Shown here: positions 52,872-60,559 of the stretch, one piece after another
How positions within the stretch are numbered: the first letter of the stretch is position 1
Layout of the letters: each line of letters begins with the position of its first letter
DNA from: an uncultured Spirochaetaceae bacterium
GTDB lineage: Bacteria > Spirochaetota > Spirochaetia > Sphaerochaetales > Sphaerochaetaceae
Direction: 5' to 3'
DNA: 64,000 nt
Assembly: GCA_944389505.1 (NCBI GenBank)
Contig: CALXMP010000003.1
Location: forward strand, 62,001-126,000
The notes under the pieces: model-generated
Told to the model about the DNA's origin: nothing
The model's input: the letters and a program-made list of their open reading frames with translations, nothing else
The model's database searches: none
Program-made: the position numbers and the translations under genes

Positions 52872-52920
52872 CACAACGCGGTTTACCTCCTTTTTCCCCG
52901 CGGTGGGGCTTTTTCTTTTC
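52872..52920 (+). terminator. Strong hairpin terminator containing the left attachment repeat
   Basis: CCCCAC and CGCGG pair with CCGCG and GTGGGG (ending about 52908) with a 2-base bulge, followed by CTTTTTCTTTTC. It could terminate the pfkA operon. The right arm is the first part of the direct repeat used by the integrative element. Confidence 0.65.
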
Positions 52921-52936
52921 TATAGCATGTGAATAT
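52899..52936 (+). repeat. Left attachment site (attL) of the integrative element
   Basis: A 38-bp sequence repeated at 58532-58569 with two mismatches. The first 22 bp (52899-52920) are identical, then ATAGCATGTG and ATAT match. It lies next to the integrase gene. Confidence 0.85.
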
Positions 52937-53012
52937 TGTGCGTGACGCATTTATATACATGACTAGGGGTTAGAGAACAGCTCATAGCTCAGCGGGCCTT
53001 TATTACGGAGCA

Positions 53013-53034
53013 ATTTAGCTCGTTATTTAGCTCG
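53013..53034 (+). promoter_or_regulatory. Candidate integrase arm-type binding sites (left)
   Basis: ATTTAGCTCG occurs twice with 12-bp spacing (53013-53022, 53025-53034), between attL and the integrase gene. A third copy is at 58401-58410 near attR. Confidence 0.5.
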
Positions 53035-53081
53035 AAATCCAGTTCTGACTATTTCCCATAGGCCTCTGGGAGGTGGCCTAT

Positions 53082-54242
53082 ATGGGTAGGCACAAAGAAC
53101 CTGTAAGGTACAAGATGATTGGTAGGTACTGGTACTATAAGACACCAGACATGGATGGATTCAAAACAACGGGTGAAACAACAAAGGCTTTGGCTAAGCA
53201 TGTTGTCACAAAACTGATGCAGCGCAAGGTAGCTGGCAATCCCAATCCGTTATTCAATAACTATGCAGAACCATTCTTTGACTGGGAACGGTGCCCTCAT
53301 GTATTACGTCTAAAGGCTGAGGGAAAACATATCGGGGAACGTTACTGCCATTCAGAAAGGGTGCTGCTTGAACAGTATGTATTCCCATCATCATTGGGAA
53401 AGATGCATATAGCTGATATCAGGCGGGGTGATCTGCTTGATTATAGGGCAAGGCTTCAAGCTAAAGGGGTATCTGGCAATACCATCAATAAGATCATGAA
53501 GGCAGTCAAGGTTATATTCAGTGAGGCTGTATACAGGGAGGATCTGCCATATAACCCCGCATTAGGGCTAGGTAATGTAGTGACAAACAACAAGGAGGCC
53601 GGCATATTCTCAGAGCTTGAGCTCAGAGCCTTGTTCCGTAACCCTTACGACAGTCTGCTATGGCGGTCCCCCTCAGACTATATCTGTTTCCTTATTGCGG
53701 CATCTACTGGTATGCGCAGTGGGGAGGTTCTGGCTTTAAGGTGGTGCAATGTCCATGTGGCTGACAGGTATATTCATATATGTGAAGCATGGAAGGATAA
53801 CAACCATACTGTATCAGGACTCCCAAAGAGCTATAAGCCAAGGGATGTGATAATACCGCAGTATCTTGCTGACAGGCTGGTTGAATACCAGCGCATAACA
53901 GCTTTTGGTGCTCCGGGAGATCTTGTGGTATGTACTGATGATGGCAGGCCGTATACCATAGTGCGCTGGCAGAAGGTATTCAAAAGAGCACTGTATGGTA
54001 TTGGTATAACAGAAGAGGATCGTGTAGCCAGGCACCTCAAACCTCATAGTTTCAGGCATACCCTGAATACCCTTATGAGGGAAAAAGGTGTCAATCCCGA
54101 TGTCATACGGCTTATGCTTGGCTGGTCTGATGCCAAAATACAGAACAACTATACCCACTTTGATGTTGCTCGTATGGTAAGGCAGGGAGAGCTTATGGAT
54201 GCTGTATTTACAGATCAGCAAGCACTGCCTGTAAGCGAATAG
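53082..54242 (+). CDS. int: Tyrosine recombinase/integrase
   Basis: The protein has 386 residues. An N-terminal arm/core-binding region (IADIRRGDLLDYRARLQAKG) is followed by a catalytic domain with Arg in STGMRSGEVLALRW, HxxR box in HLKPHSFRHTLNTLM and the Tyr nucleophile in QNNYTHFD; LMLGWSD is the usual Leu-Gly-His/Trp box. It should catalyse integration and excision between the 38-bp repeats. ATG 53082 has GGAGGT upstream; GTG 53073 is the alternative. Confidence 0.93.
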   Translation: MGRHKEPVRYKMIGRYWYYKTPDMDGFKTTGETTKALAKHVVTKLMQRKVAGNPNPLFNNYAEPFFDWERCPHVLRLKAEGKHIGERYCHSERVLLEQYVFPSSLGKMHIADIRRGDLLDYRARLQAKGVSGNTINKIMKAVKVIFSEAVYREDLPYNPALGLGNVVTNNKEAGIFSELELRALFRNPYDSLLWRSPSDYICFLIAASTGMRSGEVLALRWCNVHVADRYIHICEAWKDNNHTVSGLPKSYKPRDVIIPQYLADRLVEYQRITAFGAPGDLVVCTDDGRPYTIVRWQKVFKRALYGIGITEEDRVARHLKPHSFRHTLNTLMREKGVNPDVIRLMLGWSDAKIQNNYTHFDVARMVRQGELMDAVFTDQQALPVSE

Positions 54243-54276
54243 TTTCACGACTATTTAGAGACATAGGAGAAAACAT

Positions 54277-54504
54277 ATGGTAACAGAAAACATTACAGCA
54301 AACGTTCTTCCCTTTGTGCCTCACCATTACTGGTTCAACCTCAAAGAATGCTGTTCTTTAAAGGGGCTGTGCTATAAGACTGCCTGTAACAAGAAATGGC
54401 TTCAGCCCAAAGGTGGTCTGCCTGATGGAATGGTTGGAGGTCGCAAAGTCTGGGCTTATAGCACAGTAGCTGACTGGATAACAAAATCAGATTCAGAGCT
54501 GTAA
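54277..54504 (+). CDS. Small HTH-like protein, possible excisionase
   Basis: The 75-residue protein contains WFNLKECCSLKGLCYKTACN and a C-terminal GMVGGRKVWAYSTVADWI, reminiscent of the winged helix of excisionase/MerR-like DNA-binding proteins. It follows the integrase by 34 bases with TAGGAG upstream, so it is probably cotranscribed. Assignment as excisionase is by size and position. Confidence 0.6.
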   Translation: MVTENITANVLPFVPHHYWFNLKECCSLKGLCYKTACNKKWLQPKGGLPDGMVGGRKVWAYSTVADWITKSDSEL

Positions 54505-54509
54505 GAGTC

Positions 54510-54533
54510 ATGGGTGGCTGTATGGCCACCCAT
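54510..54533. terminator. Bidirectional hairpin between convergent genes
   Basis: ATGGGTGGC (54510-54518) and GCCACCCAT (54525-54533) form a perfect 9-bp stem with a 6-base loop between the HTH-like gene and the convergent initiator-like gene. Confidence 0.7.
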
Positions 54534-54563
54534 TTATGTAAGGGTCTTTATTACGGTTGATTT

Positions 54564-55619
54564 TCATACCTGTATAAGTATGTTTCTGAGTAAATACTGC
54601 TCATCAGGTATGATATCAATGAGCTTATGAAAGTGAATGTTCATCTTCTTCCTCATATATCTGACAATGTAGGGGGTGAGATATTCAGCAAGCTCAGTGT
54701 AGGTTCTGTTGAGAATATCGGAGTGTGTAAGCACATGGAAGTTCCTGCTGTAAATCCTGAACTCTATCCTTGTGATATCTTGTGTTGTCCTTATTCCTTT
54801 CTTCTTCCTAAGCTGAAGCGTTTTATCGTAAACACAGAGTATCGACTTGCGTCTATGCCCATCTTCTGTACAATGGTAGTCCTTTGAGTATAAGGTGTTT
54901 TCTTCCTCCGAATCTGGGTTGAAATCAGTTTCATATAAGTATTCCTTAACCATCTTGGAATAAGGAATATTGAAGTCAAAACAGAGTTCAATGACATTCA
55001 GTTTCTTCATACTATAGATACGCTCAAAGAACTCCCCGGAATTCTTGACTTCATTCTCTAGAGGTATTTCCTCGCTGTATATTTCTCCAGTGTCACAGTC
55101 CTGTATGGTCTTGCTATATGGTATCTGGAATATATCAGTTCCATAAACGGTATGTTCGAATGTATGCAGAACCTGATTCTCTAAGTTAGTATTCAGCGAG
55201 ATATATTCGTTATTGATGTTATAGAGGAAGTAAGCCCCAATTGGTACAAGGGATATAGCTCCATTCTTGTATTTCATGGTGTTATCTTTGGCATTGAAAT
55301 AGTCTCTGCTGAATGTGAAGCCAATCTTATCTATGCCACTGGGTGTAATAAGTCCTTTGTTGTACCTGTGCAGGGCCTTATAGGACATAAAGTCTGGGTC
55401 TACAGTATAAGCTCCATACTCTATCAATCTCCGTATGGTTTTCTTATCCTCCGCAAATCTCGGTGAAACATAGTTGACGTCATTGAGTTCCATCCTTGTG
55501 GATGCCGAAATTCCAGTTCCGTTTTCATTAAAAATATAATCAGATATATTCATATTATTTATTGTACCGACTGGAATTAGAACTTCAGGAAAAAAGCCGG
55601 AATTTCTTCCAATACCCAT
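54564..55619 (-). CDS. Replication-initiator-like protein A (paralogue of 55710-56651)
   Basis: The product is up to 351 residues; the first 23 codons are uncertain, since ATG 55619 and a later ATG (about 55553) both lack ribosome sites. Features shared along the whole length with the next gene are DKIGFTFSRDYFN, LNVIELCFDFN, SILCVYDKTLQ and TRIEFRIYSRNF. The combination of YDK and R-x-E-x-R resembles rolling-circle initiators or MobT-type relaxases of the Rep_trans class. This is a fold-level guess. It probably acts on element DNA. Confidence 0.6.
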   Translation of the reverse strand: MGIGRNSGFFPEVLIPVGTINNMNISDYIFNENGTGISASTRMELNDVNYVSPRFAEDKKTIRRLIEYGAYTVDPDFMSYKALHRYNKGLITPSGIDKIGFTFSRDYFNAKDNTMKYKNGAISLVPIGAYFLYNINNEYISLNTNLENQVLHTFEHTVYGTDIFQIPYSKTIQDCDTGEIYSEEIPLENEVKNSGEFFERIYSMKKLNVIELCFDFNIPYSKMVKEYLYETDFNPDSEEENTLYSKDYHCTEDGHRRKSILCVYDKTLQLRKKKGIRTTQDITRIEFRIYSRNFHVLTHSDILNRTYTELAEYLTPYIVRYMRKKMNIHFHKLIDIIPDEQYLLRNILIQV

Positions 55620-55709
55620 CAAGATAGTTGACTTTTATTTGACATTGCATCAATAAACAAATGATATTACTGTATGTTCCATATACGTACTGATGTATAG
55701 TTACGTCCC

Positions 55710-56651
55710 TTAATTACATAAATAATTCATTGATGCTTCCAGTATCCTGCGGAGTATCCTCTGATTTTCTGGTAGGGCATTCAGTAGTCTTGTGAAATCA
55801 ATACCAAGCCTCTTCATATGCTTCACGATATGTGGCATCAGTATATCAACAAGCTCCTCATAGGTATGGCTTAAAAGCATATCAGCATGATCTTTCATAA
55901 TGGTATATGACGTATCGAACAACCGAATCTCGAACCTTTCCATGTGACCTAATATCTTCCTGTGCTTTTTGTCTTCTTGTTGTTTGGACTTATCATATAT
56001 ACAGATCAGTGAGCGTTTTTTGTTCTTGCTTTCATATACCCTGTAGTCCTTGATGGAATAAAGTGTTCCTTTGTGGTTACGGAAATCATTGGAATCAACA
56101 AGTTCCCGTATTCTCAAATTCATATCAAAGCACAGCTCTATACATTTAAGCTTGGCTTCTTCCAGTATCCTTTCAAGGAACTCTTCTGCAGATGTTACAT
56201 TGTTATTCGGGAATTCTGTTTCTGTAACAAGTCCATCTTCATAATCCATTACTGTCTTCTTTATAGGTAACTGGAACAGGCTTATATTGAAGGCAAGGAA
56301 TCTGAACATAGAATCAACATATTCCTTTATGTTGCTATATATAGGAACATATTCTTTGTTAAGGTTTATGCTGAAGTACTTTCCATGCTTTCGTATTACT
56401 ATCGCACCACCTGTATACTTCGTCCCATAAGCATCATCATTAAGGTAATCGGTGCTGAGACTAAATGTGAGTTTATCAATGGAATGGTAGTAGAAGTCTC
56501 CTACATATGGTGTCTTAATTGCGGAAGAATACTTCTGAGCTTCCTGAAGAGAGGTTTCTAGGATTACTGCTTTATACTCGATTTCCCGGTATGCATTACC
56601 GTCTTTGTCTTTAGGAGTTCTTCTCCTATTTTCAATATGTAAATTCAACAT
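55710..56651 (-). CDS. Replication-initiator-like protein B
   Basis: The protein has 313 residues, homologous over its full length to the gene downstream: DKLTFSLSTDYLN, LKCIELCFDMN, SLICIYDKSKQQ and MERFEIRLF, then a basic C-terminus. It may be a rolling-circle-type initiator or relaxase. There is no Shine-Dalgarno before the ATG. Instead the start codon lies in the loop of a 12-bp hairpin, and a second hairpin upstream shares one arm, so translation or initiation is probably structurally controlled. Confidence 0.62.
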   Translation of the reverse strand: MLNLHIENRRRTPKDKDGNAYREIEYKAVILETSLQEAQKYSSAIKTPYVGDFYYHSIDKLTFSLSTDYLNDDAYGTKYTGGAIVIRKHGKYFSINLNKEYVPIYSNIKEYVDSMFRFLAFNISLFQLPIKKTVMDYEDGLVTETEFPNNNVTSAEEFLERILEEAKLKCIELCFDMNLRIRELVDSNDFRNHKGTLYSIKDYRVYESKNKKRSLICIYDKSKQQEDKKHRKILGHMERFEIRLFDTSYTIMKDHADMLLSHTYEELVDILMPHIVKHMKRLGIDFTRLLNALPENQRILRRILEASMNYLCN

Positions 56652-56666
56652 AAAGAAAATAGGAGA
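56622..56666 (-). promoter_or_regulatory. 12-bp hairpin enclosing the start codon of the initiator-like gene
   Basis: TCTCCTATTTTC (56622-56633) and GAAAATAGGAGA (56655-56666) are perfect inverted repeats with a 21-base spacer that contains the ATG at 56651. Confidence 0.75.
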
Positions 56667-56697
56667 GGGAATCTCAAAATCCTGATTTTCCTCTCCT
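56661..56697 (-). promoter_or_regulatory. Second hairpin competing with the start-codon hairpin
   Basis: AGGAGAGG (56661-56668) and CCTCTCCT (56690-56697) form perfect 8-bp arms enclosing a further AAAATC/GATTTT hairpin. Six bases (56661-56666) are also needed for the start-codon hairpin, so the two are mutually exclusive. Confidence 0.65.
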
Positions 56698-56727
56698 GTG
56701 CAATATCTGGTTATTGTTGCTTATTAT

Positions 56728-56952
56728 TCAACAGGAACGAGAGTATAAAGGCTGTCCTGTACAATCAAACACCTGTATAGCTTTCCCACTCCTTATGGCA
56801 AATGTTCTACAGGTATAACCAATTACTTCATCACCGGTCTTGATACATAAAGTATCTCCCTCTTCGTTGAAAACGATAATCCTATTGGCTCTATTAATGA
56901 CTGCACCTATGGTGGCACTTTGATTAATATTATTCTGAGAAAATCTATACAT
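56728..56952 (-). CDS. Small protein of the integrative element, unknown function
   Basis: The 74-residue frame has no recognised domain. Its middle part (IIVFNEEGDTLCIKTGDEVI) has the alternating pattern of a small beta-barrel. The ATG directly follows the T-tract of the lipoprotein terminator and has no ribosome site, so the gene call is moderate. It lies just upstream of the initiator-like genes on the same strand. Confidence 0.45.
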   Translation of the reverse strand: MYRFSQNNINQSATIGAVINRANRIIVFNEEGDTLCIKTGDEVIGYTCRTFAIRSGKAIQVFDCTGQPLYSRSC

Positions 56953-56989
56953 AAAAGAAAAAGGATGCCAGTTATACTTCCAGCATCCT
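56953..56989 (-). terminator. Terminator of the element lipoprotein gene
   Basis: On the minus strand AGGATGC and GCATCCT (56989-56983 and 56968-56962) form a 7-bp stem with a 14-base loop, followed by TTTTTCTTTT. Confidence 0.75.
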
Positions 56990-57020
56990 CGTAAATAGAA
57001 ATTTGATATTGGTATTCAAA

Positions 57021-57893
57021 TCAATATGGAAGCCACCATGGCCAGAAATAAGTACCATCTAATTTTTCATAACCTTCTTTTAAGGTTTCACCATGAGGAT
57101 CTCCTATATTGTAAGTATTGAATAATTCTTCATAAATGTGGCTCTTATCATTATTATCAATAAAATTGCAATAGAGATATATAGAGCTTAATAATTTATC
57201 ATTTCCAGTTTCTTGGTTATTAAGGGAAGTTAAATTTGTATAATAAATAAAATTTCCTTCAGTTATCAAAAATCTAGGATCATCATCCCCGTCTTCATAG
57301 TTTTGTAAATAATTTTTTATCTCTCCATTAACAAATTTGGTTTTTACATCATCATTACCTACTCCTGTATAATTAGCTTTACCGGATATCTTATATTCCC
57401 CTCTTTCGTGATTGCCTATAAGCTCATATGACGTTATATCTGCTTCCCACGTAAATTGGTTATCAATTCGATCTAAAACATTGAAAACACCCTTGATTGA
57501 TTTTCCATTTTCAGAGGAATCAATAATATATTTTGTGCCTGGTAGACTAGTGATAATCGCATTATTCCTAGTCATATTTCCTATATAGCTTTCGAGATAA
57601 TTTATGATTCTATAAGATATGAGCTTGCCTGATGAATTTCTTATGCCTTGCAGCATTAAAAATTCTGTTTCATCAGGTTTCTTTGGAGGAGAAACAGGTT
57701 CTTCAGGTATTTCTTCACTTGGAGGGGTCGATGGATCTGATGGCTCCTCTGGTGTTTGTGGAGTGTTAGGATCTGCCGGGTCAGAAGGTTCTTCTACTGG
57801 AGGGTTCTCTGGTAAGTCATCGTTATTATTTGGTGCTGTGCAACCAAATAATATAAGGATGATGATAATCAATAAGGCAAAAAGTTTTTTCAT
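57021..57893 (-). CDS. Surface lipoprotein carried by the integrative element
   Basis: The protein has 290 residues. A signal peptide with lipobox LFGC at residues 15-18 is followed by an Asn/Pro/Glu-rich linker (about 20-75, repeats such as PEEPSDPS) and a globular domain of about 215 residues with no recognised family. It should be anchored to a membrane facing outward. It is divergent from the XRE gene, and the shared gap holds a palindrome, so it may be the controlled cargo of the element. Confidence 0.78.
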   Translation of the reverse strand: MKKLFALLIIIILILFGCTAPNNNDDLPENPPVEEPSDPADPNTPQTPEEPSDPSTPPSEEIPEEPVSPPKKPDETEFLMLQGIRNSSGKLISYRIINYLESYIGNMTRNNAIITSLPGTKYIIDSSENGKSIKGVFNVLDRIDNQFTWEADITSYELIGNHERGEYKISGKANYTGVGNDDVKTKFVNGEIKNYLQNYEDGDDDPRFLITEGNFIYYTNLTSLNNQETGNDKLLSSIYLYCNFIDNNDKSHIYEELFNTYNIGDPHGETLKEGYEKLDGTYFWPWWLPY

Positions 57894-57900
57894 GCTTACA

Positions 57901-57926
57901 ACTATAGCCTACAAATAGGCTATAGT
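57901..57926. promoter_or_regulatory. Operator-like palindrome between lipoprotein and XRE genes
   Basis: ACTATAGCCT (57901-57910) and AGGCTATAGT (57917-57926) are perfect inverted repeats with a 6-base spacer in a 72-bp divergent promoter region. TATAGT/TATACT boxes overlap it on both strands. It is the expected binding site for the neighbouring XRE protein. Confidence 0.7.
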
Positions 57927-57965
57927 ATAGTATTTGATTTTCCTTTTGTTGGTTACCCTCATAGC

Positions 57966-58268
57966 ATGAGGCTTGCTAAAGAGATATTCATTGAGAATCT
58001 TAAAGCTATAAGAATAGCGAAGGGATTAACTCAGGTAGATCTGTCAGAGCTTGCTGATTTATCTCCAAGCATAGTAAGTGATATTGAAACTGGTAGACGT
58101 AATCCAACACTCATTACAATAGAGAAAATTGCTTTAGCTCTTGAGGTTCCAGTACATCAACTCTTCTATGATGTGCAAGAAGACTTACCACCTAGTGCGT
58201 TAGAGTCTAAAGAGGAGCTTAGAACTCTGATTCATCAACTGGTAGATAAAGCCATTGATATGAATTAA
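57966..58268 (+). CDS. XRE-family transcriptional regulator of the element
   Basis: The protein has 100 residues. IRIAKGLTQVDLSELADLSP, then IVSDIETGRRNPTLITIEKI form the HTH_3 domain in residues about 10-65. A short C-terminal helix could mediate dimerisation. No ribosome site precedes the ATG, so the message may be leaderless. It likely represses itself and the divergent lipoprotein gene through the palindrome at 57901-57926. Confidence 0.88.
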   Translation: MRLAKEIFIENLKAIRIAKGLTQVDLSELADLSPSIVSDIETGRRNPTLITIEKIALALEVPVHQLFYDVQEDLPPSALESKEELRTLIHQLVDKAIDMN

Positions 58269-58531
58269 CTAACTATAGGTACCAGCTCTTCATAGTAATA
58301 CTTTGAGCATAACTCCTGAATTCTGTTGGGAGATTTCACCTCCGATACTAAGACAGAAAAAGCTATTTTCATTTGTCTTTATCAATTGTCACATGAACAG
58401 ATTTAGCTCGATATTTACCCTGATATTCAGGGAATTATTGGGTATAGTAGGGTTTATCAATAAGTAATGATAAGGTATAATTCTTTTCAGTAGAGAGAGT
58501 TAGGGAGTTGGTAAGAATTTGCGATTTATAG
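58269..58531. other. Non-coding right end of the element
   Basis: No gene is seen. The stretch contains an ATTTAGCTCG copy (58401-58410), matching the two left arm-type sites, and an imperfect hairpin around CCTGATATTCAGGG (58419-58432). Confidence 0.5.
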
Positions 58532-58569
58532 CGCGGTGGGGCTTTTTCTTTTCCATAGCATGTGCATAT
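58532..58569 (+). repeat. Right attachment site (attR) of the integrative element
   Basis: This copies 52899-52936 with two substitutions (T to C and A to C) and marks the right boundary; adenine deaminase lies just beyond. Confidence 0.85.
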
Positions 58570-58584
58570 GATGCATCATGATAT

Positions 58585-58608
58585 TGCCCTGGGATTCCTC
58601 TCAGGGCA
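58585..58608 (-). terminator. Hairpin downstream of ade
   Basis: TGCCCTG and CAGGGCA form a 7-bp stem with a 10-base loop just after the ade stop. There is no clear T-tract. Confidence 0.5.
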
Positions 58609-58615
58609 GGTGCTT

Positions 58616-60358
58616 TCAGTCTTTCATTGCAATATCCGTGAATGAGAATGCATTGACATCAAACAGGCCGCAGTCGGTAAGTTTCAGCGCAGGTATTACA
58701 GGCAGTGCCATGAAGCATAGTGTCATGAAAGGATCTATGTCCTCTGATACTCCAAGTTCTTCATATGCGGTCCTGTGCATATCATCAAGGCATTCCTTGA
58801 CTTCCTCAAGTGTCAGGTCTGTCATAAGGCCCGCTATCTCAAGTCTGTGCGTGCCAAGCTCTTTCCCATCCCTGTACATAGTTATGCCACCACCGATGTC
58901 TATGAGATTCCTTACAGCATCAGCCATATCCTTATCGTTATCGCCTATAACAATGATGTTGTGTGAATCATGGGCAATCGATGTGGCAATGGCGCCATGC
59001 TTCATGCCATATCCACGGATCAGCGCTGTAGCAGCATTGCCTGTTCCATGATGACGTTCGATTACAGCAATCTTAAGGATATCTTTGCCAGCCTCATGGA
59101 TCCATTCGCCATTGTCATCCCTTTTGATATAAGCCTCTCCATTTCCTGTGACGACACCTCCAGGGATTATATCTATGACTTTCACATGGTCAGAGCCTGG
59201 GCGGAGCGACAGCTTCTTCTCAGAGAAATCCTTTACATCCATCCTGCCAGAAACTCTTTCCGGTGCAGTATGAGGAGCTTTCCTGAGTATCCTTCCTCTC
59301 TCAGCTTCCTTATTTCCCAGTATGAAGACCTCCTCTGGGATTATTCCTGCATCGATGGATGATGCAAGGAAGAAATCGGCTCTGCGGCCAGGAGCAATGG
59401 CTCCGCGGTCATTCAGTCCATAGCACATAGAGGCATTCAGCGTTGCTGCTGTTATCGCGGTTATAGGATTCATGCCGTTTTGTATCGCTATATTCACTCC
59501 TTCATTGACATGGCCGTTGCTTACGATGGTTTGTGGCTGCTTGTCGTCTGTGCAGAACAGGACGCGTGAAGCATTGTTCTCATCGACACCAGGAAGGAGC
59601 TGCAGCACATTCCTGCACGCCGTTCCCTGTCTGAGCATGATATACATTCCCTTGCGTATCTTCTCTCTGAGCTCCTCCGGAGTCTCGCACTCGTGATCGG
59701 TTGTTATCCCTGCAGCGGTATAGGCATCGAGTCCCTGTCCTGTTATCGAGGGAGCATGACCATCGATATTCTTCTTCCTGGAATAAGCTTCCTGAAGCTT
59801 ATCCATCACCGTTTCATCGTGCGATGCGACACCTGGATAGTTCATCATCTCTCCCAGTCCCAGTACTCTTGGATTGCCGATGAATTTCTCTATCTCAGAT
59901 GCATTCAGGATAGCTCCGGAGTGCTCAAACGGCGTTGCGGGAACGCATGATGGGAACATGAGGAATACGGAGAGAGGTATATTCTCAGATGCTTTGAGCA
60001 TGTATTCCATACCATCAAGCCCTGTCACATTGCATATCTCATGGGGGTCAGCAATCACAGTTGTCGTTCCCATCGGTATGACCGCATCGGAGAATTCCGA
60101 TGGTGAGAGATGTGAGCTTTCGATATGGCAATGGGCGTCGATGAAGCCTGGGATGAGATACTTTCCTCCTGCATCGATCTCCTGCTTTGCCTTCATTCCT
60201 TCCCCGAATCCTGCAATCAGGCCATTGATTATATATACATCGGATACGAATGTATTCTTGCTGAATACATCAATGATGTTTGCGTTGCGGATAACCGTAT
60301 CGCATTCTACTCTTCCCATAGCCGCATCGATGAGAAGAGAAGCAGTTTTCTTATCCAT
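58616..60358 (-). CDS. ade: Adenine deaminase
   Basis: The protein has 580 residues, full length for the Ade family. YLIPGFIDAHCHIESSHLSP holds the metal-binding His pair, and TVIADPHEICNVTGLDGMEY, LGEMMNYPGV and VLFCTDDKQPQTI are further metal-site blocks. It converts adenine to hypoxanthine. It is divergent from the NCS2 permease gene, making an uptake-plus-deamination pair. An Ade C-terminal domain is present. Confidence 0.95.
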   Translation of the reverse strand: MDKKTASLLIDAAMGRVECDTVIRNANIIDVFSKNTFVSDVYIINGLIAGFGEGMKAKQEIDAGGKYLIPGFIDAHCHIESSHLSPSEFSDAVIPMGTTTVIADPHEICNVTGLDGMEYMLKASENIPLSVFLMFPSCVPATPFEHSGAILNASEIEKFIGNPRVLGLGEMMNYPGVASHDETVMDKLQEAYSRKKNIDGHAPSITGQGLDAYTAAGITTDHECETPEELREKIRKGMYIMLRQGTACRNVLQLLPGVDENNASRVLFCTDDKQPQTIVSNGHVNEGVNIAIQNGMNPITAITAATLNASMCYGLNDRGAIAPGRRADFFLASSIDAGIIPEEVFILGNKEAERGRILRKAPHTAPERVSGRMDVKDFSEKKLSLRPGSDHVKVIDIIPGGVVTGNGEAYIKRDDNGEWIHEAGKDILKIAVIERHHGTGNAATALIRGYGMKHGAIATSIAHDSHNIIVIGDNDKDMADAVRNLIDIGGGITMYRDGKELGTHRLEIAGLMTDLTLEEVKECLDDMHRTAYEELGVSEDIDPFMTLCFMALPVIPALKLTDCGLFDVNAFSFTDIAMKD

Positions 60359-60417
60359 GAAATCACTCCTTTACTCAGGGTAATCCCCTTTGTCTGACGA
60401 TGCAAATGAATTCCATT

Positions 60418-60469
60418 TCCAATCAGAATGGCCCTCATATGAAATAGTTTGCATGCCTTGGATTGGAAT
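60418..60469. promoter_or_regulatory. Inverted repeat overlapping the permease promoter
   Basis: TTCCAATC (60418-60425) and GATTGGAA (60462-60469) are perfect 8-bp arms 36 bases apart. The right arm lies in the spacer of the predicted promoter. It may be a two-site operator shared with ade. Confidence 0.4.
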
Positions 60470-60478
60470 TCTATAATA
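60450..60478 (+). promoter_or_regulatory. Sigma70-type promoter of the NCS2 permease
   Basis: TTGCAT (60450-60455) and TATAAT (60473-60478) are separated by exactly 17 bases. The start is expected near 60485, giving a leader of about 75 bases. Confidence 0.7.
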
Positions 60479-60559
60479 ACAATGGTTGCTGTGGATGGAT
60501 CTTCCTGCCGCTGCATGGAAGGTTTCCATTTCGTAAGTTGGACGCATGGAGGAGAATTT

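Larger units (their letters stand above)
52899..58569. mobile_element. Compact 5.6-kb integrative element with tyrosine integrase and two initiator-like proteins
   Basis: The element is bounded by 38-bp imperfect direct repeats. It contains an integrase, a small HTH-like protein, two paralogous initiator-like proteins, a 74-residue protein, a lipoprotein and an XRE regulator. Its base composition is AT-richer than the flanks, and several genes lack ribosome sites. No capsid, Zot-like or type IV secretion gene is present. It is therefore an integrated plasmid-like or mobilisable element rather than a phage. Insertion is into a terminator, not a tRNA gene. Confidence 0.82.

Noticed and set aside
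52693-53081. tRNA or tmRNA gene as the integration target
   Set aside because: No cloverleaf or TPsiC-loop sequence is visible; the repeat coincides with a hairpin terminator.
52899-58569. Inovirus-like filamentous prophage
   Set aside because: The initiator-like proteins hinted at this, but there is no Zot-like ATPase, coat protein or adhesin gene in the element.
60359-60559. Purine riboswitch upstream of the NCS2 permease
   Set aside because: The stem arms TTCCAATC/GATTGGAA enclose only 36 bases and the conserved loop sequences of the purine aptamer are missing; it looks like a promoter with an inverted repeat.
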